From Pithys albifrons albifrons (lineage: Eukaryota > Chordata > Aves > Passeriformes > Thamnophilidae), in contig NC_092467.1 in NCBI RefSeq assembly GCF_047495875.1, positions 20,851,066 to 20,915,065 of the forward strand: 64,000 bases of DNA, given 5' to 3'. A program made the translations under genes and the position numbers. Below are positions 39,340 through 49,950 of the stretch, piece by piece. The notes below the pieces were generated by a model. It saw only the letters and a list, made by a program, of their open reading frames with translations, had not been told where the DNA came from and searched no databases. How positions within the stretch are numbered: the stretch's first letter is position 1; every line of letters begins with the position of its first letter.

Positions 39340-40540
39340 TTAATGAACATATGCGGTGGTAACACAAGGCATTTACCCATTATTGTGAAATAATGTGAAA
39401 TGCTCATCATAACAGGCAGCTGAATGAGGACGTAATTAAAACATTGATAAGGACACAGTTTATTTAGGCTTAGCTGAATCTTGTCAACTTACTGATCCCA
39501 TGTGTTTTCTGCTTACAACAAAATAAAATCTAACAGTAGTATGTTGAATTTTGAACATTTCAGTCACCTTCCCATCCCATAGTTACAGTCAGCCAATACC
39601 AGATGCAGCTTCTACTTTAAAGTAGCACTAACTGTGAGAAAAAGTGAGTTGTGTTTTTAAAAACCACAATAATTCCTTGATAATAAATAATTTTTAAAAA
39701 TTACCAATTTAAAAAATACTTATCTAAATATCTCTAATTTAATCTTTAATCTAAAGACACTTTAGACAATTGCTTTATTGCTCAATTTAAAGAATATCAT
39801 GGGAAACATTTTGTAAAAAGCAAAGGATAAGTTCTGTAAATTACAATACTCTATTCTAGAATTACTACCAGAGAGCAGGAAAACACCATAAAGACCTCGT
39901 GTCCATTCTAATGAGCTCAGATTTCAAATGTGGGAATACTGACAATGAACTGCTTGCAAACAAGCTAAAGAATTATTTGCAGACGTTATTTGGCAAATTC
40001 ACTGAATAAATTATTTGCTATGAATTATTCACCCAGCTCTATTACTTACCCTCATCAGGCATTAAAGCCATCGAAACTTGAACTTTATTGTTAACCATTA
40101 TAATTATGAATTATAATTAATTCTTAACAATGTTTTCAAGAGACTGCAACATGACTGAAGAGTGCGCAACATTCCAAAGGTATCAATGACTCAAATAATT
40201 CCCTCAATGCAAAAAATGCCATTAAAATAGGATGAAAATAAATCACCACCAATGAGTAAGCATTATAATAATTTGCTATTTAAACAATTAACATTTTAAA
40301 TATTAATTCTTCCATTCTCTGTAGCCCAGATAACAATGATTCACTGAGCTGGAGAAAGCTGCAAACTAACTGGGCAACAGAAAATAACAAAAATATTCTT
40401 TTGGAAAATTACCTCCTATCTTCTTGTAGCAGTTGTTGGGCAGTTTTTAAAGCATTATTTGCCTCATTGCTTAGTGCTACTGAGAATCATGCTACATAAA
40501 TATTCCTCCATGGTTTTCTTAAAATAAAAATAATGAAGAA
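39340..40540. promoter_or_regulatory. Candidate conserved noncoding element cluster
   Basis: About 1.2 kb of complex sequence with dense homeodomain-type cores (TAATGA near 39342, GTAATTAAAAC near 39432, TAATTAA near 40114) and SOX-like ACAATG sites (for example near 40129 and 40335). There are no simple repeats. A nested inverted repeat lies inside at 40087-40131. This texture is typical of vertebrate developmental enhancers in gene deserts, but conservation could not be measured. It is an inference. Confidence 0.3.
40087..40131. repeat. Nested inverted repeat (two-tier hairpin)
   Basis: Outer arms ATTGTTAA (40087-40094) and TTAACAAT (40124-40131) enclose inner arms ATTATAATT (40097-40105) and AATTATAAT (40109-40117), separated by a 3 base ATG loop. 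Both arm pairs are perfect complements. The AT-rich stem is weak thermally, so a DNA-level role (paired homeodomain sites) is as likely as an RNA hairpin. Confidence 0.85.
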
Positions 40541-41124
40541 AATTAAAGAAGCAATAGCCCCTACACATGTTCACTGTGTTCATCCTACCTACAAGAAAAG
40601 CATGAATGAAATGTTCATTTGAAAGGCATTTCACCCTCTTCCTAAAGCAAACTAGATGTCTGTATCCTGTGTGTCTTTGCTTCTTTGAACATGTTCTATC
40701 TTTGTCCTAGTTACAGGGGCTGGGAGCAGTTTATGGGTATGTGGGTATAAGAAGAACTGTGTGTTCTATATCCTCTACATTGTTTCTGATGGACTGTTAA
40801 TAATAAGTGATCATTTGCAGCAGCTGGGCAGGGCACACCTGACACCTCAGGCTACAAGCTGAGCGTTAAAGAACTCTGTGAGGCAGGGGAATGTTTCTTT
40901 ATGTTCACACCAATGACTTAGCTGTGATTACTTGCCTCCAGGAAGGCATCAGCACCTTCACACACAATCTGAATCATCTCTAACAGGCCATAATGGACTG
41001 GCTTAACAGACAGCTGCAATGACCTAGACCATCAAAATTACAAAAATATCCCATGACTCACAGAGTTAAATCACCCATTGTGACTTAACCTACCAGCCTG
41101 GGCATTCCCACTTGAACCTGAGCA

Positions 41125-41132
41125 TATATAAT
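41125..41132 (+). promoter_or_regulatory. TATA-like box of the solo LTR
   Basis: TATATAAT in the 'gagcatatataatctttggg' context is the expected core promoter of the LTR. Transcription would start about 25-30 bases downstream. Activity is unknown. Confidence 0.5.
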
Positions 41133-41417
41133 CTTTGGGGTTTGGGACTTCTAGTACCACTCATGGGATCCAGAAGAGTATCACAACTTCAACAGGACTG
41201 CGACCTCCACCCTTGACAAGACTGTGATCATTACTTCAATAGAACTGCAATCATCATCTTCACCAACAGGTTTTCTTTCCTCTTATTTTGCACACAGGAA
41301 AACCATGTGGGGCTCAGCACAGGGGCTCATAAACACCATTCTTTACATGTCCTAGAGTACATCTGTCTTTGTGGGTTAAAAACCAGTTTTCTCCATATCG
41401 CTGTATTTATATTTTTT

Positions 41418-41423
41418 AGTAAA
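41418..41423 (+). terminator. AGTAAA polyadenylation-like signal of the solo LTR
   Basis: AGTAAA within 'tttttagtaaattgtacc', a variant of AATAAA, placed where the R region of the LTR should end. A T-rich stretch lies just upstream. Confidence 0.4.
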
Positions 41424-41498
41424 TTGTACCTCTGAATTGTAATCTCTCTTGAGTCAGGGTCAATTCTTCTACTGGTATACTTTTAAACCAGCGCAAGC

Positions 41499-42599
41499 CA
41501 TTGTACTCAAATTTTACTTTTTTCAGATTTTTTTATTCTCTCAAGGCATTATATTAACAAATATTGTCATTTCCCTGCTGTTAGAATGTTTGATCTAGAG
41601 TTTGGAGTCCATTAAAAACTTTTCTCTGTAGTGTGATATCCTCACTACTATGTTTTCAGTTGAGACAATCTCGTCATAGTAATTTCTGCTGTTCACCATC
41701 AGTATTAAGGTTCTTTTTGATTTCTCTTTGAGCCTACATGTTTGCTTAGCTCTTCTAGCCAACATGACTGACCAGGATATTTGAAATAGGAGCTTGAAGA
41801 TTCCCGGTATTTGAGTGGCCACATGAAATGTGGAATCCAGAAGATGCTTCACTCATTGTCATTCATGTAATCATAATTGTTACTGCATTTAATATTACAA
41901 TGAATTTGTGATTAAGGTTACAGCTATTTAAGTTTTGCTGCATGTTACCAGCCATTTTGGCATAAGCAAGCACAGTGCATTTTATTAGGGTTATTTGAAC
42001 AGTTGTGGCACAGAGATTTTTAAACCACACCATCAGCATCACTAAGTATACTTCAGCATTAAAAAAACCTTGTGAAATATTTCATTTAAGGGGATATTTT
42101 ACCTTATATTTCTACTAGTCTAGCAAGACAAATCTATGAAGGCAGTGCTGCATTTGGACCTAATTACCTTAAAAAATCCCACTACATATCCAGATATTCT
42201 CAAATAGTTGGAATACTACTACTCTAGGTAGCTAAGACATGAATATCGAAAGATATCAAAGTGGTTTTGAAGCTTTCTTCTTTTTAATAGACAAGAAGGT
42301 ATCAATAAGTATTACAGCTTCCATGAATACACAGCAAGATATTAATAAAATATCAGTCATGAAAACCTGACTTGTTCATAATTAATTAGAATACATCTGA
42401 TACTTTTCTTAGCTAAGAACCATATTTAAAATAAATGACCTGTCAAGTAGCATTTTGAATACAAACTGAAGGTTAAAATAATGCTAATATGGGGAAAACT
42501 TTTTATTCCTATGTAATAGTATGACAGTATAAATGTGAAAGATATCTTCTGTCACTGTAATAATGTCTGGGGGTTTGGGGGGGAAAGTAGGAAGGACCA
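41499..42599. other. AT-rich unique DNA, no gene recognised
   Basis: Nothing recognised. An 85-codon minus-strand frame at 41595-41852 lacks support. Confidence 0.5.
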
Positions 42600-43100
42600 T
42601 GTTAAATAGATGGCTGCATCTTAAAAGTTCATGGCTATGCATGTTGCTTGAATGGAGGAGCAAACTAATTTAGTTCCACTTGTGATCTTGCAATAATTTC
42701 TGTCAATCAGGATGGCATTAATAAAAAACCTCAATCTAAACAGAAGTGCTGTGCAGCGTGTATAATGTATACACTCATTGAAAGAGGCTGAAAAGATTGC
42801 AGTCACACAATTAGGGTAACATTTGACAGCTTTAATCACTTTGAATCTCTTCACATCACTTTTAAATGTCAAAACCACCTCCAGAGATCTCATCAGAACA
42901 AAGCATTACTTAAATTGCAAATGAAACTATCCAAATTCAGCACACTGTTATTAAAAATATTAAAAATGCCCCACACTATTTTATGAAAAACATTCTATGA
43001 TGCAACATTGAAATGAGCAAAACAACGACTATGGCTCATTAAAAAAGGTATTAATGTTAAATTTACTCTCCATTAGCATGTCATGAGATGTTATTTTTCA
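42600..43100. promoter_or_regulatory. Candidate conserved noncoding element
   Basis: Complex sequence with clustered TALE/HOX-like sites: 'ctgtcaatcagg' near 42699, 'ttgacagctttaatcacttt' near 42823, and repeated ATTAA/ATTAG cores. A perfect inverted repeat GTGTATA-ATG-TATACAC lies at 42758-42774. No simple repeat or transposon was recognised. This is inferred from sequence texture only. Confidence 0.28.
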
Positions 43101-43533
43101 CACTGGGCTGCACTGTCTTCCCCAAGCAACTAAGATTTCTTCTTTCACATAAAAAAAAAAGGATTATATAAAGTATGAGATCATTGTAATTTGATGAGAA
43201 AAGATACATAGATAGATAGTTGTAAAAAGGGGTTTGTACTGATATCTTACAATGACAGGCTGCTTATCCTGTTCATTTATGGAGTCTTTGCTCCTTTTTT
43301 TTCACAACTGTTGTAGCTGCTACCTCCGTGACACATTGCCATGTATTCTGTATGATTTATTTGTATATCACTTGATTATGCAGTGATATATTCTTATGTT
43401 TTAAATGTATCTCATCTTTCAATTTATTTTCTCTGTGCTCACTGAACCTTTTAAAGATTTAAACATGCAGCAATATGAAATCTATTTGCAAAAATTTCTT
43501 TCAGTCCACAAAATTCCAGTTATCCAGTTGGTT

Positions 43534-43557
43534 TTTTATGATATTAATATCATAAAA
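43534..43557. repeat. 24 bp perfect palindrome
   Basis: TTTTATGATATT followed immediately by AATATCATAAAA with no spacer. A partial third copy (ATATCATTAATATTTG) follows at about 43557. AT-rich palindromes of this length can extrude cruciforms and are rare by chance. Confidence 0.9.
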
Positions 43558-44911
43558 TATCATTAATATTTGTTAGATTTCTTCCCATCTATACTATCAT
43601 TCAAACCTAAAATAAAATAACCAGAAAAAATCTCCCTCTGACAATATTTGCCAATATTTTCTCTAGCTATTACTCAGCAGTTATTCCTGTAGTGAAACTA
43701 ACACCACTTTACAGACATCGTTTGATAGCCTTTCAGACTGGTAAGAAAACCAGGCACTAGAAAGTTGAGGTCCTAATAACACATCTACAGGATATTTCTT
43801 GTCATCCTTTGAAATTTTCTTGGATGATCTCAGGGTATGTGCCCAAGTAAAGCATTAGCCTCACTTTTTTTTTCTTTTTTTTTATTCAGAAGTTCATGAT
43901 TTCCCAGTTTTTGAATATGTTAAGAAAATATAGTCCTACAGTGTCCAGCCTCATGTAAGTGGAAATTATATTTTCTCAGCATTTTCAGAAATCAAGACTT
44001 CTAAATAAATATAGAAGTACTACATAGCTGACAAACATTAGTTACCTACACTTAAAAACAGTATTGAGCATGTGTTTTGGTTTGATTATTCATAGTATTG
44101 GATTTCAAAACTTTGTTGGAGTGTATTTCATTTAATGAACACTTAATCTATGTTCAGTGTGAAGAATGTAAAGAGGGAACAGAACAGGAAGAAAGTTGTT
44201 CCTGTTGAGATGTATAGGAGTCACTTGCTATTGAAAAACATTTAAAAACCGCTCCTCTCCCAGACTCAAAATGATTGCAACAATCAGTAAAATTTAGTCA
44301 GCATCTAGTCAGAAAAGGATACGGCTGATCACTAATACAGGGACCCATAGGCAGGAGAGACCACACACAGCACGCCTATTAACAGGTCACCGAGTTTCTT
44401 TCTCTTCAATATACCTCAGTGCACGGCAGCTAGTTTTCTCACTCAGCAACACACAGCATGTGCAACTTTGAACAATTCTACACTGCAGGGAATATTTTGC
44501 AGTAGCTACATGATAAGATTACCAAATGGCTTACTCCTTGCTCCCTTTGTCCTTGAGTTTGTTACCTCCAATCATGGGGCAAATTCAATGCGTGATATAA
44601 AGAAAAGTTTGCACACCTAAGTGTCACATTCCCTACATTGTGCTCTGATATTAGTAGCCATATGCATTCATATTTTTAGGTTTAAGCCAATTTTTTGCCT
44701 CTGTAGATTTTGTGAATCATATTACCTGATTTTTATAACAGGATTTGCATCTTGAGAAAATTGCAAACGTTTTGTGTCCTGCCCTCCTGCCCTGCAACCA
44801 TGACACTCAGTAAAATCTTAGTGTTGTTGACTTCTGTGGAATTTCATCTATTATATATAGGGTTAATTCTAGACAGCAATACAAACCAAATTGTGATTCT
44901 TGTACTACTGT
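43558..44911. other. AT-rich unique DNA, no gene recognised
   Basis: Nothing recognised apart from T-rich runs near 43865-43884. Confidence 0.5.
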
Positions 44912-45056
44912 TTTCTTGTGTGACCTTGTATGAGTCATTTTACCTCAGAGGAGGACCTCGCTTTCTTCATGTGTAAATTGCTCAGAGAACATTAATAATC
45001 CTTATTTTATTGTTCTGCAAAATGCTTAAATCAAAAGATTTAAAGTGCAAGATACT
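44912..45056 (+). repeat. MIR-type SINE remnant (core region)
   Basis: Matches the CORE of the ancient tRNA-derived MIR family in order. 'cttgtgtgaccttgtatgag' (44915) corresponds to MIR 'gctgtgtgaccttgggcaag', then comes 'tcattttacctc'. 'ctttcttcatgtgtaaattg' (44961) corresponds to 'gtttcctcatctgtaaaatg', then come 'ataatccttatttta' and 'attgttctgcaaaatgctta'. The tRNA-like 5' part with the B box is missing or unrecognisable. MIR is old (mammalian and wider amniote CORE-SINEs), so this copy is probably more than 100 million years old. Noncoding. Confidence 0.7.
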
Positions 45057-45439
45057 TCTCCAATTATCAAATATACGGTGCTGACCAGAAAGGTTCATTA
45101 TTCTATTCGGGCATTTGTAGATCTGAGCTGTGGCACCCATTCAAGCTGCAATCTGGTTGTTTACTTACTTTATCTCATAGTGTCACATACAGTAGCATGT
45201 TTGAAAAAACACTGAGGTGACTGGAACGTCCTCCCACAGGGCCAAACACTCTAATGTGAACATATATTATTCACTAGGTTATAAGCAAGGGAAGGCAATT
45301 ACAGCAGAAAGAAAGAAATGCTGCAGCAGTGGCAGCATTCAGTGTGTTGTAGAGCAAAAACAGAGGAATATTGAAAGTCAGAATTCAGATAAACTTCTCT
45401 GTTATTATCACAGAATTGACCAAAGGTCAAACAAGTTTC

Positions 45440-45530
45440 AAGGCCTTATTAAAGTTGATCTGTACACACAGTTAGTAGAAAGACAATACCTGACTTTAAG
45501 AGCTTGCAATCTAATCAAAGGCTTATTATG
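45440..45530 (+). repeat. Probable ancient amniote interspersed repeat
   Basis: The stretch 'agaaagacaatacctgactt' at 45478 and the following 'aagagcttgcaatctaa' resemble the widely dispersed 'gagacagtccctgccctgaagagcttacaatctaa' repeat segment of amniotes. I am not sure of the family name. The flanks on both sides may belong to it but are not recognisable. Confidence 0.35.
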
Positions 45531-47202
45531 AGAGAGTCTTTCTGCGGGAGGATGGAAAACCACAAATGGATACATGGGGGCAAGTAGAGACAGCTTGTCT
45601 GCTCAATTAGATGTTGATTCAACATTCTCAAACCAGCCCTGAGTGAGACAAACAATACTGGCATGGGGCCACTCTTGCTTGTGGCCTAGAATCAGACCAG
45701 AATGATGAAACACAGTTCCTGAAAATAAGGTCAAAAAGAGAATGGACTTAGCAAATTTGTTGTAAGAGCAAAGCAAGTGGTGGGTGGTTTGGGCCAAATG
45801 TTTAAAACATGAAATATCATCAAGGATCCAATAAGCAGATTACTTGCTTGTACAGTGGTGTTAGAACAAGTAATGATTTTCTCTGTTGAGGACTACTGTG
45901 TCGTTTGGATAAACAACAGATTTAGAATCTACTGTAGAAGGGACTCTGGCTTTCTTACATTGGTACCTATGTAGTTTTAAAAATGCAATAGATTTTCGGC
46001 TTGAACAACTGCCTGTCAGACTTATTTCATGATAACTATCTACGATCTGCACTGTTGAAATTTCTGATCAGTACCCAAACAGTGGAAGCTATGCTGTGAA
46101 AATTAAAATATTACAGATTTTTCTGTAGTGTTATAGAAATTGTAGCTCAATGAAGGTCAATATTCTTACTAAAAAATCTTGCAAAATATTCCTGATAACT
46201 GTTTATTGAGAACATTCCTTTTTTCTTTCCACTATTTGAAAAACTAATGAAACTGCAATGAAAAAAAATCTGCTTTAAATTAATTAGTTCTAGTGTTAAT
46301 TGGCGGGAAGTTGACAAGATATTGAAAGAAACTTGAAAATTCAATTGACTGCTTGGTAAAATATCAAGAATTTGTAGTTTTGCTATGTAAAATACATATT
46401 TTGAAACTCACATTTTTAGAAGGAAAGCTTTTTGCAAGTATGTATTTGCCTACTGACACATTTGTCATAGTCACTCAAACACCTCTTTCCCACTCTTTCG
46501 TGTATGCTAAATGCCTAATGTGCTATTGAAGGGCAGTGGATGTGCTCTTCCTCTGTTAGCATAGTATTTTAAGCATTTTGTGTATGCATATACAAGAATT
46601 AAGCTTCTTACCACTCAATTATAATTCAGAACTCATGTAAGACTGAAGAAGACGAAATTATTAGCAAAAGAATTGGGCATGCCCAAGGCTGATGTCCTGG
46701 TGAGGAGGGAATTATTTTAATAAGTGTGAGAAAAAGGTTTAAGAATCTAGCTTTCCCACTGGGAAAAGAACTGAGCACAGTATGAATCAAAGTTCTAAAG
46801 TAAACTAAGCACGATAGACTGTTACACCATTTTACAGGCCAGCTCTTTAAGTTATATTATCCAAGCTTTCAGAATGTAAAGGACCTTTCTTCAGGGATGA
46901 ATTATGAATATCATGTTAAATTTATAACCCACTTCCATTACAAAGACCTATTTTAGCCTCTTTTCTAATTATGATTTAGAAAATTGGTTTGGCCTGAAAA
47001 TTGTCTGATTTACTCTAAAGGCAAAGGAGAATGTTTCCACAGAGTGTAAAGACAATTTATGCCACAGTTTTTCATGTAGAGGTCATTTAATTATTATTTC
47101 CCTGATTTAAAATTTTGTCTTTTGTTTAACATTTCTTTGGCTCCACCTATGTCAAAAATAGCTTATTGTTATCTCTTCAAGCATATTTTCTCCCTTTGTT
47201 TA
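45531..47202. other. Unique DNA, no gene recognised
   Basis: Nothing recognised. Minus-strand frames of 63-65 codons are unsupported. Confidence 0.5.
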
Positions 47203-47230
47203 GTTTTTGTTTGTTTGTTTTGTTTTGTTT
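47203..47230 (+). repeat. TTTG/TTTTG simple repeat
   Basis: Short T/G run of TTTG and TTTTG units, about 28 bp. Confidence 0.85.
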
Positions 47231-47997
47231 CAAAATAGGAAGATATTGAAAACTTAGGAATTATAGTTCATAATATGACAATACATACACATCATAATTT
47301 TTTTCATAATTGTAGTTTTCTTTTAAAATTCCATCAGTCAGGGGGAAAAAGCTCTAAGGAGAGGCATTAGATTGAGGCTTTTGCAAAGGACAGTGTATAT
47401 ATGTTTTTTTAATATCTTATTGAAAATCAGGGGGACATATGAGCCAAAAATTATTCTAGTGCATATGCATCATGTAAGTGCTGACACTTACCTATTTATA
47501 GCTTTAGTAAATTTAGTCACATTTTGATGCTGCAGTAGACATAATTCTTCTGGCAAAATTGTGGTCAAGTTAGTTATCTTACTATAAGAAAACTAAGTTC
47601 AATCCTGTCTGAGTGGATCAGAGCTGTGTTCTAGAGCAGGGAGAAAATATGTGGAAGGGTGTCAGTGCCTACTGGTCAATGAGTTCTTCATCCAGTCCAA
47701 ATGAATCTTAACCAGCAGGAGAATGAGAAGTCCATCGGAAAAAGAGGGAACACTAAATAGAGAAGGGAGAATAGGTTTAAATTCCTACTCTAGTAAGCTG
47801 TAAATAAAAAATAAGTATATAACATAAATCTAGAAACAATGTACTTCTCTTTCAAGCTCACTGGCTTAACAAGATTAAAATCTTATTAATTATTATATGC
47901 AAATATTAGTTACTTTGAGATGGAAAATATTTTGCATTTGCAATGGAAGGAACAATTTTCAGATACTATTGAAAGTAGATTTAAAAATAGTTTACAC
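47231..47997. other. AT-rich unique DNA, no gene recognised
   Basis: Nothing recognised. Confidence 0.5.
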
Positions 47998-48148
47998 ATT
48001 TTTTTCTTGGGTTTTTTTGTGGGGTTTGTTTGGCGAGAGGGGTTAGTTTGGGTTATTGTTTTGGATTTTTTTTTGGTTGGGTTTTTTGTTGTTGTTGTCA
48101 GGGTTTTTGGAGATTTTTTGTCTTTTTCTTTTTCTTTTTTTTTTTTTC
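47998..48148 (+). repeat. G/T-rich low-complexity block
   Basis: About 150 bp nearly free of A and C, built from GGGTTTT, TTTGG and GTTGTT units and ending in a T-rich run. It creates open frames on both strands that encode K/T/N/P-rich or F/V-rich low-complexity peptides, which should not be called genes. Confidence 0.9.
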
Positions 48149-49820
48149 CCAATCATGTCCAGAATGAAAGATCAACATCCACTTGGGAAATCATGGGAGT
48201 AGTCAGCTTCTTTTTGATTGATAATAGTAAAATGATATGGATGATTTATTCTGAGATATATGTAACAGAATTTCAATTTTCATGTCATAAAATGAAATAC
48301 ACTGTAAAGACCGGGAAGTGCCCTAGTACTATACACTTAATACAAGAATTTGGAGAAAATTCTATTATATAAAGCCAACCTCCTGTATCTGTCTCCTGTA
48401 TTGGTCCTAGTGTTCTGCTCCAAACATCCAGCATGAGTTTCTTCCTCATTTCTAACCCCTCCAAATTTGGATCCCATCTTAATGATTTCATCAACCACAA
48501 GAAAAATTGTTCTTTGTCTGGAACCTCAGTACTCTACTGACAATGCCGAGACAAATGTTGTCAGGGAGGCTCCCACAGAGAAATCCAGACTCTCTTAAAA
48601 GTTAAATTACAAATTGAAGACAACCACAAACAAATAAAAATGTAATAGGAAAATAATTTCACCATGGTCTGCGTTTGTCAGTGCTGTTAATCCAAGCTTG
48701 ATTCAATAATATTACTTTCTATTTCTTATGGAGAGCCCTTGTCAACCCTCCCACATTTGAAGATATTTGTTGAGTGAACTCTGTTACAACGGAGAAAAAA
48801 AAAAGGAAAAGAAAATAAGAGAAAAGGAAAAAGGTCTCTACAGCTCTAAAATATAACCTACATAGCAACTCAAGATGACAGGTAGAGAGCAGCTTTCCCA
48901 CATATGTGAATCCATACCATTTAATACTTATTTATACAAAGATGTTTGTTATGTCAGAGAGAAAGTGAATTTACAATATAATCTCTTTAAGTTACTCCCA
49001 TTAAAAATCTCCCATCAAATTTCTGCTTGCTATCTCTTAGTCTGCTCTGCCTTTGAGTGATGTGTTAGAACATAAAGGCATAAAAACCCTCATACAAATT
49101 GCTCAGAATGTCTGTAGTAGGATGTGGTGAATAAGAGCTGAGACCTGCATTTACATCTTTCCCATGTTTTTCCTTAGAAAACTAGCCTTTCAACATTCCT
49201 TGCTAAAGGAATTTCTTTTTCAGCAATCATTACCATTATTCACGCAGCTGCTAACTGGCAAATCGTAAATGTTAGATATGAGTGAGTTTATTCAAAGTGT
49301 AAGTAAGACTGAACTTTGGGGAAGAAGGATCACTGATTGAATTGATACATTACAAACATTATAAATAATAAAAGAATATATAAAGGAAAAATAAAACCGC
49401 CAAAATAAATAAGAATTAAAAACACTCATCCATGTCCTCAGGAGCAAGAATTTTTAATTATTATTTTTCCCTTGATTTCCTTGCCTGTGGTGTCTCTGTG
49501 ATAGACATGATAAAAGTTTCTTCTAAAATGTAAAGTGTGAATGCTAAACACTTTGTAGACTAAAAAGGACTGTTATAGTTCCTTTTTGCGGCACAGCTGC
49601 CATCCCTTCTCTGTAGTTCTTTCTTCCTTTTCTCTTAACGCTGTGCAGCTTTACTTAGTGTAGGGTCTGCCAAACAAGAGGTGAGAGATGATGGACCCCC
49701 TGAGGAATGAGAAAATGGAGAGGTTGACTGCACACATTGCACATGAATAGCAGGAGGAGATGCTATTCTACTCTGGTTAGTTTCTGCCATCTAAAGGTAA
49801 CCTCTAAAGTAACTTAGCAT
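48149..49820. other. AT-rich unique DNA with one purine tract
   Basis: No gene recognised. A purine-only tract (GA-rich with long A runs) occupies about 48790-48834. Confidence 0.5.
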
Positions 49821-49950
49821 TACACAGTGCTTTGAGCGATGAACTGTGAGCCAGGAAACCTGGGTTCTATCCCTGAGGGCAGAGTTTTGAATAAATCACT
49901 TTCTTGGAATCAGTTTCTCAATCTGTAAAACACTCATTATGGCTATGATG
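49821..49950 (+). repeat. MIR-type tRNA-derived SINE remnant
   Basis: The 5' tRNA-like half is visible: 'actgtgagccaggaaacctg' (49843) followed by a pol III B box-like GGTTCTATCCC (49863-49873). After an apparent internal deletion come 'aaatcactttcttggaatca' and 'gtttctcaatctgtaaaaca' (49912), matching the MIR CORE 'cagtttcc.catctgtaaaatg'. The A box is not convincing. This is the second MIR-type copy within 5 kb and complements the copy at 44912-45056, which keeps only the CORE. Not a functional tRNA: the acceptor stem and anticodon arm are absent. Confidence 0.8.

Larger units (their letters stand above)
40784..41498 (+). mobile_element. Solo LTR of an avian endogenous retrovirus (ERVL-like)
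   Basis: About 715 bp with LTR architecture. A U3-like part contains three degenerate tandem units of about 23 bp at 41188-41258 (each near 'ttcaacaggactgc.a.c.tc'). A TATA-like box TATATAAT lies at 41125-41132, and an AGTAAA polyadenylation-like signal at 41418-41423, about 290 bp downstream. The blocks 'accatgtggggctcagcaca' near 41302 and 'tctcttgagtcagggtcaat' near 41445 match LTR sequences I associate with bird ERVs. CATTGT occurs on both sides (40778-40783 and 41499-41504) and could be a 6 bp target duplication, although canonical TG/CA ends are not clear. No gag, pol or env lies next to it, so it is a recombined solo LTR. Confidence 0.7.

Noticed and set aside
47910..48372. Open frames of 80 codons (minus) and 150 codons (plus)
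   Set aside because: They owe their length to the G/T-rich low-complexity block at 47998-48148, which lacks stops on both strands. The peptides are low-complexity.
49863..49873. tRNA gene suggested by a B box (GGTTCTATCCC)
   Set aside because: No acceptor or anticodon stem and no convincing A box. The flanks match a MIR-type SINE.
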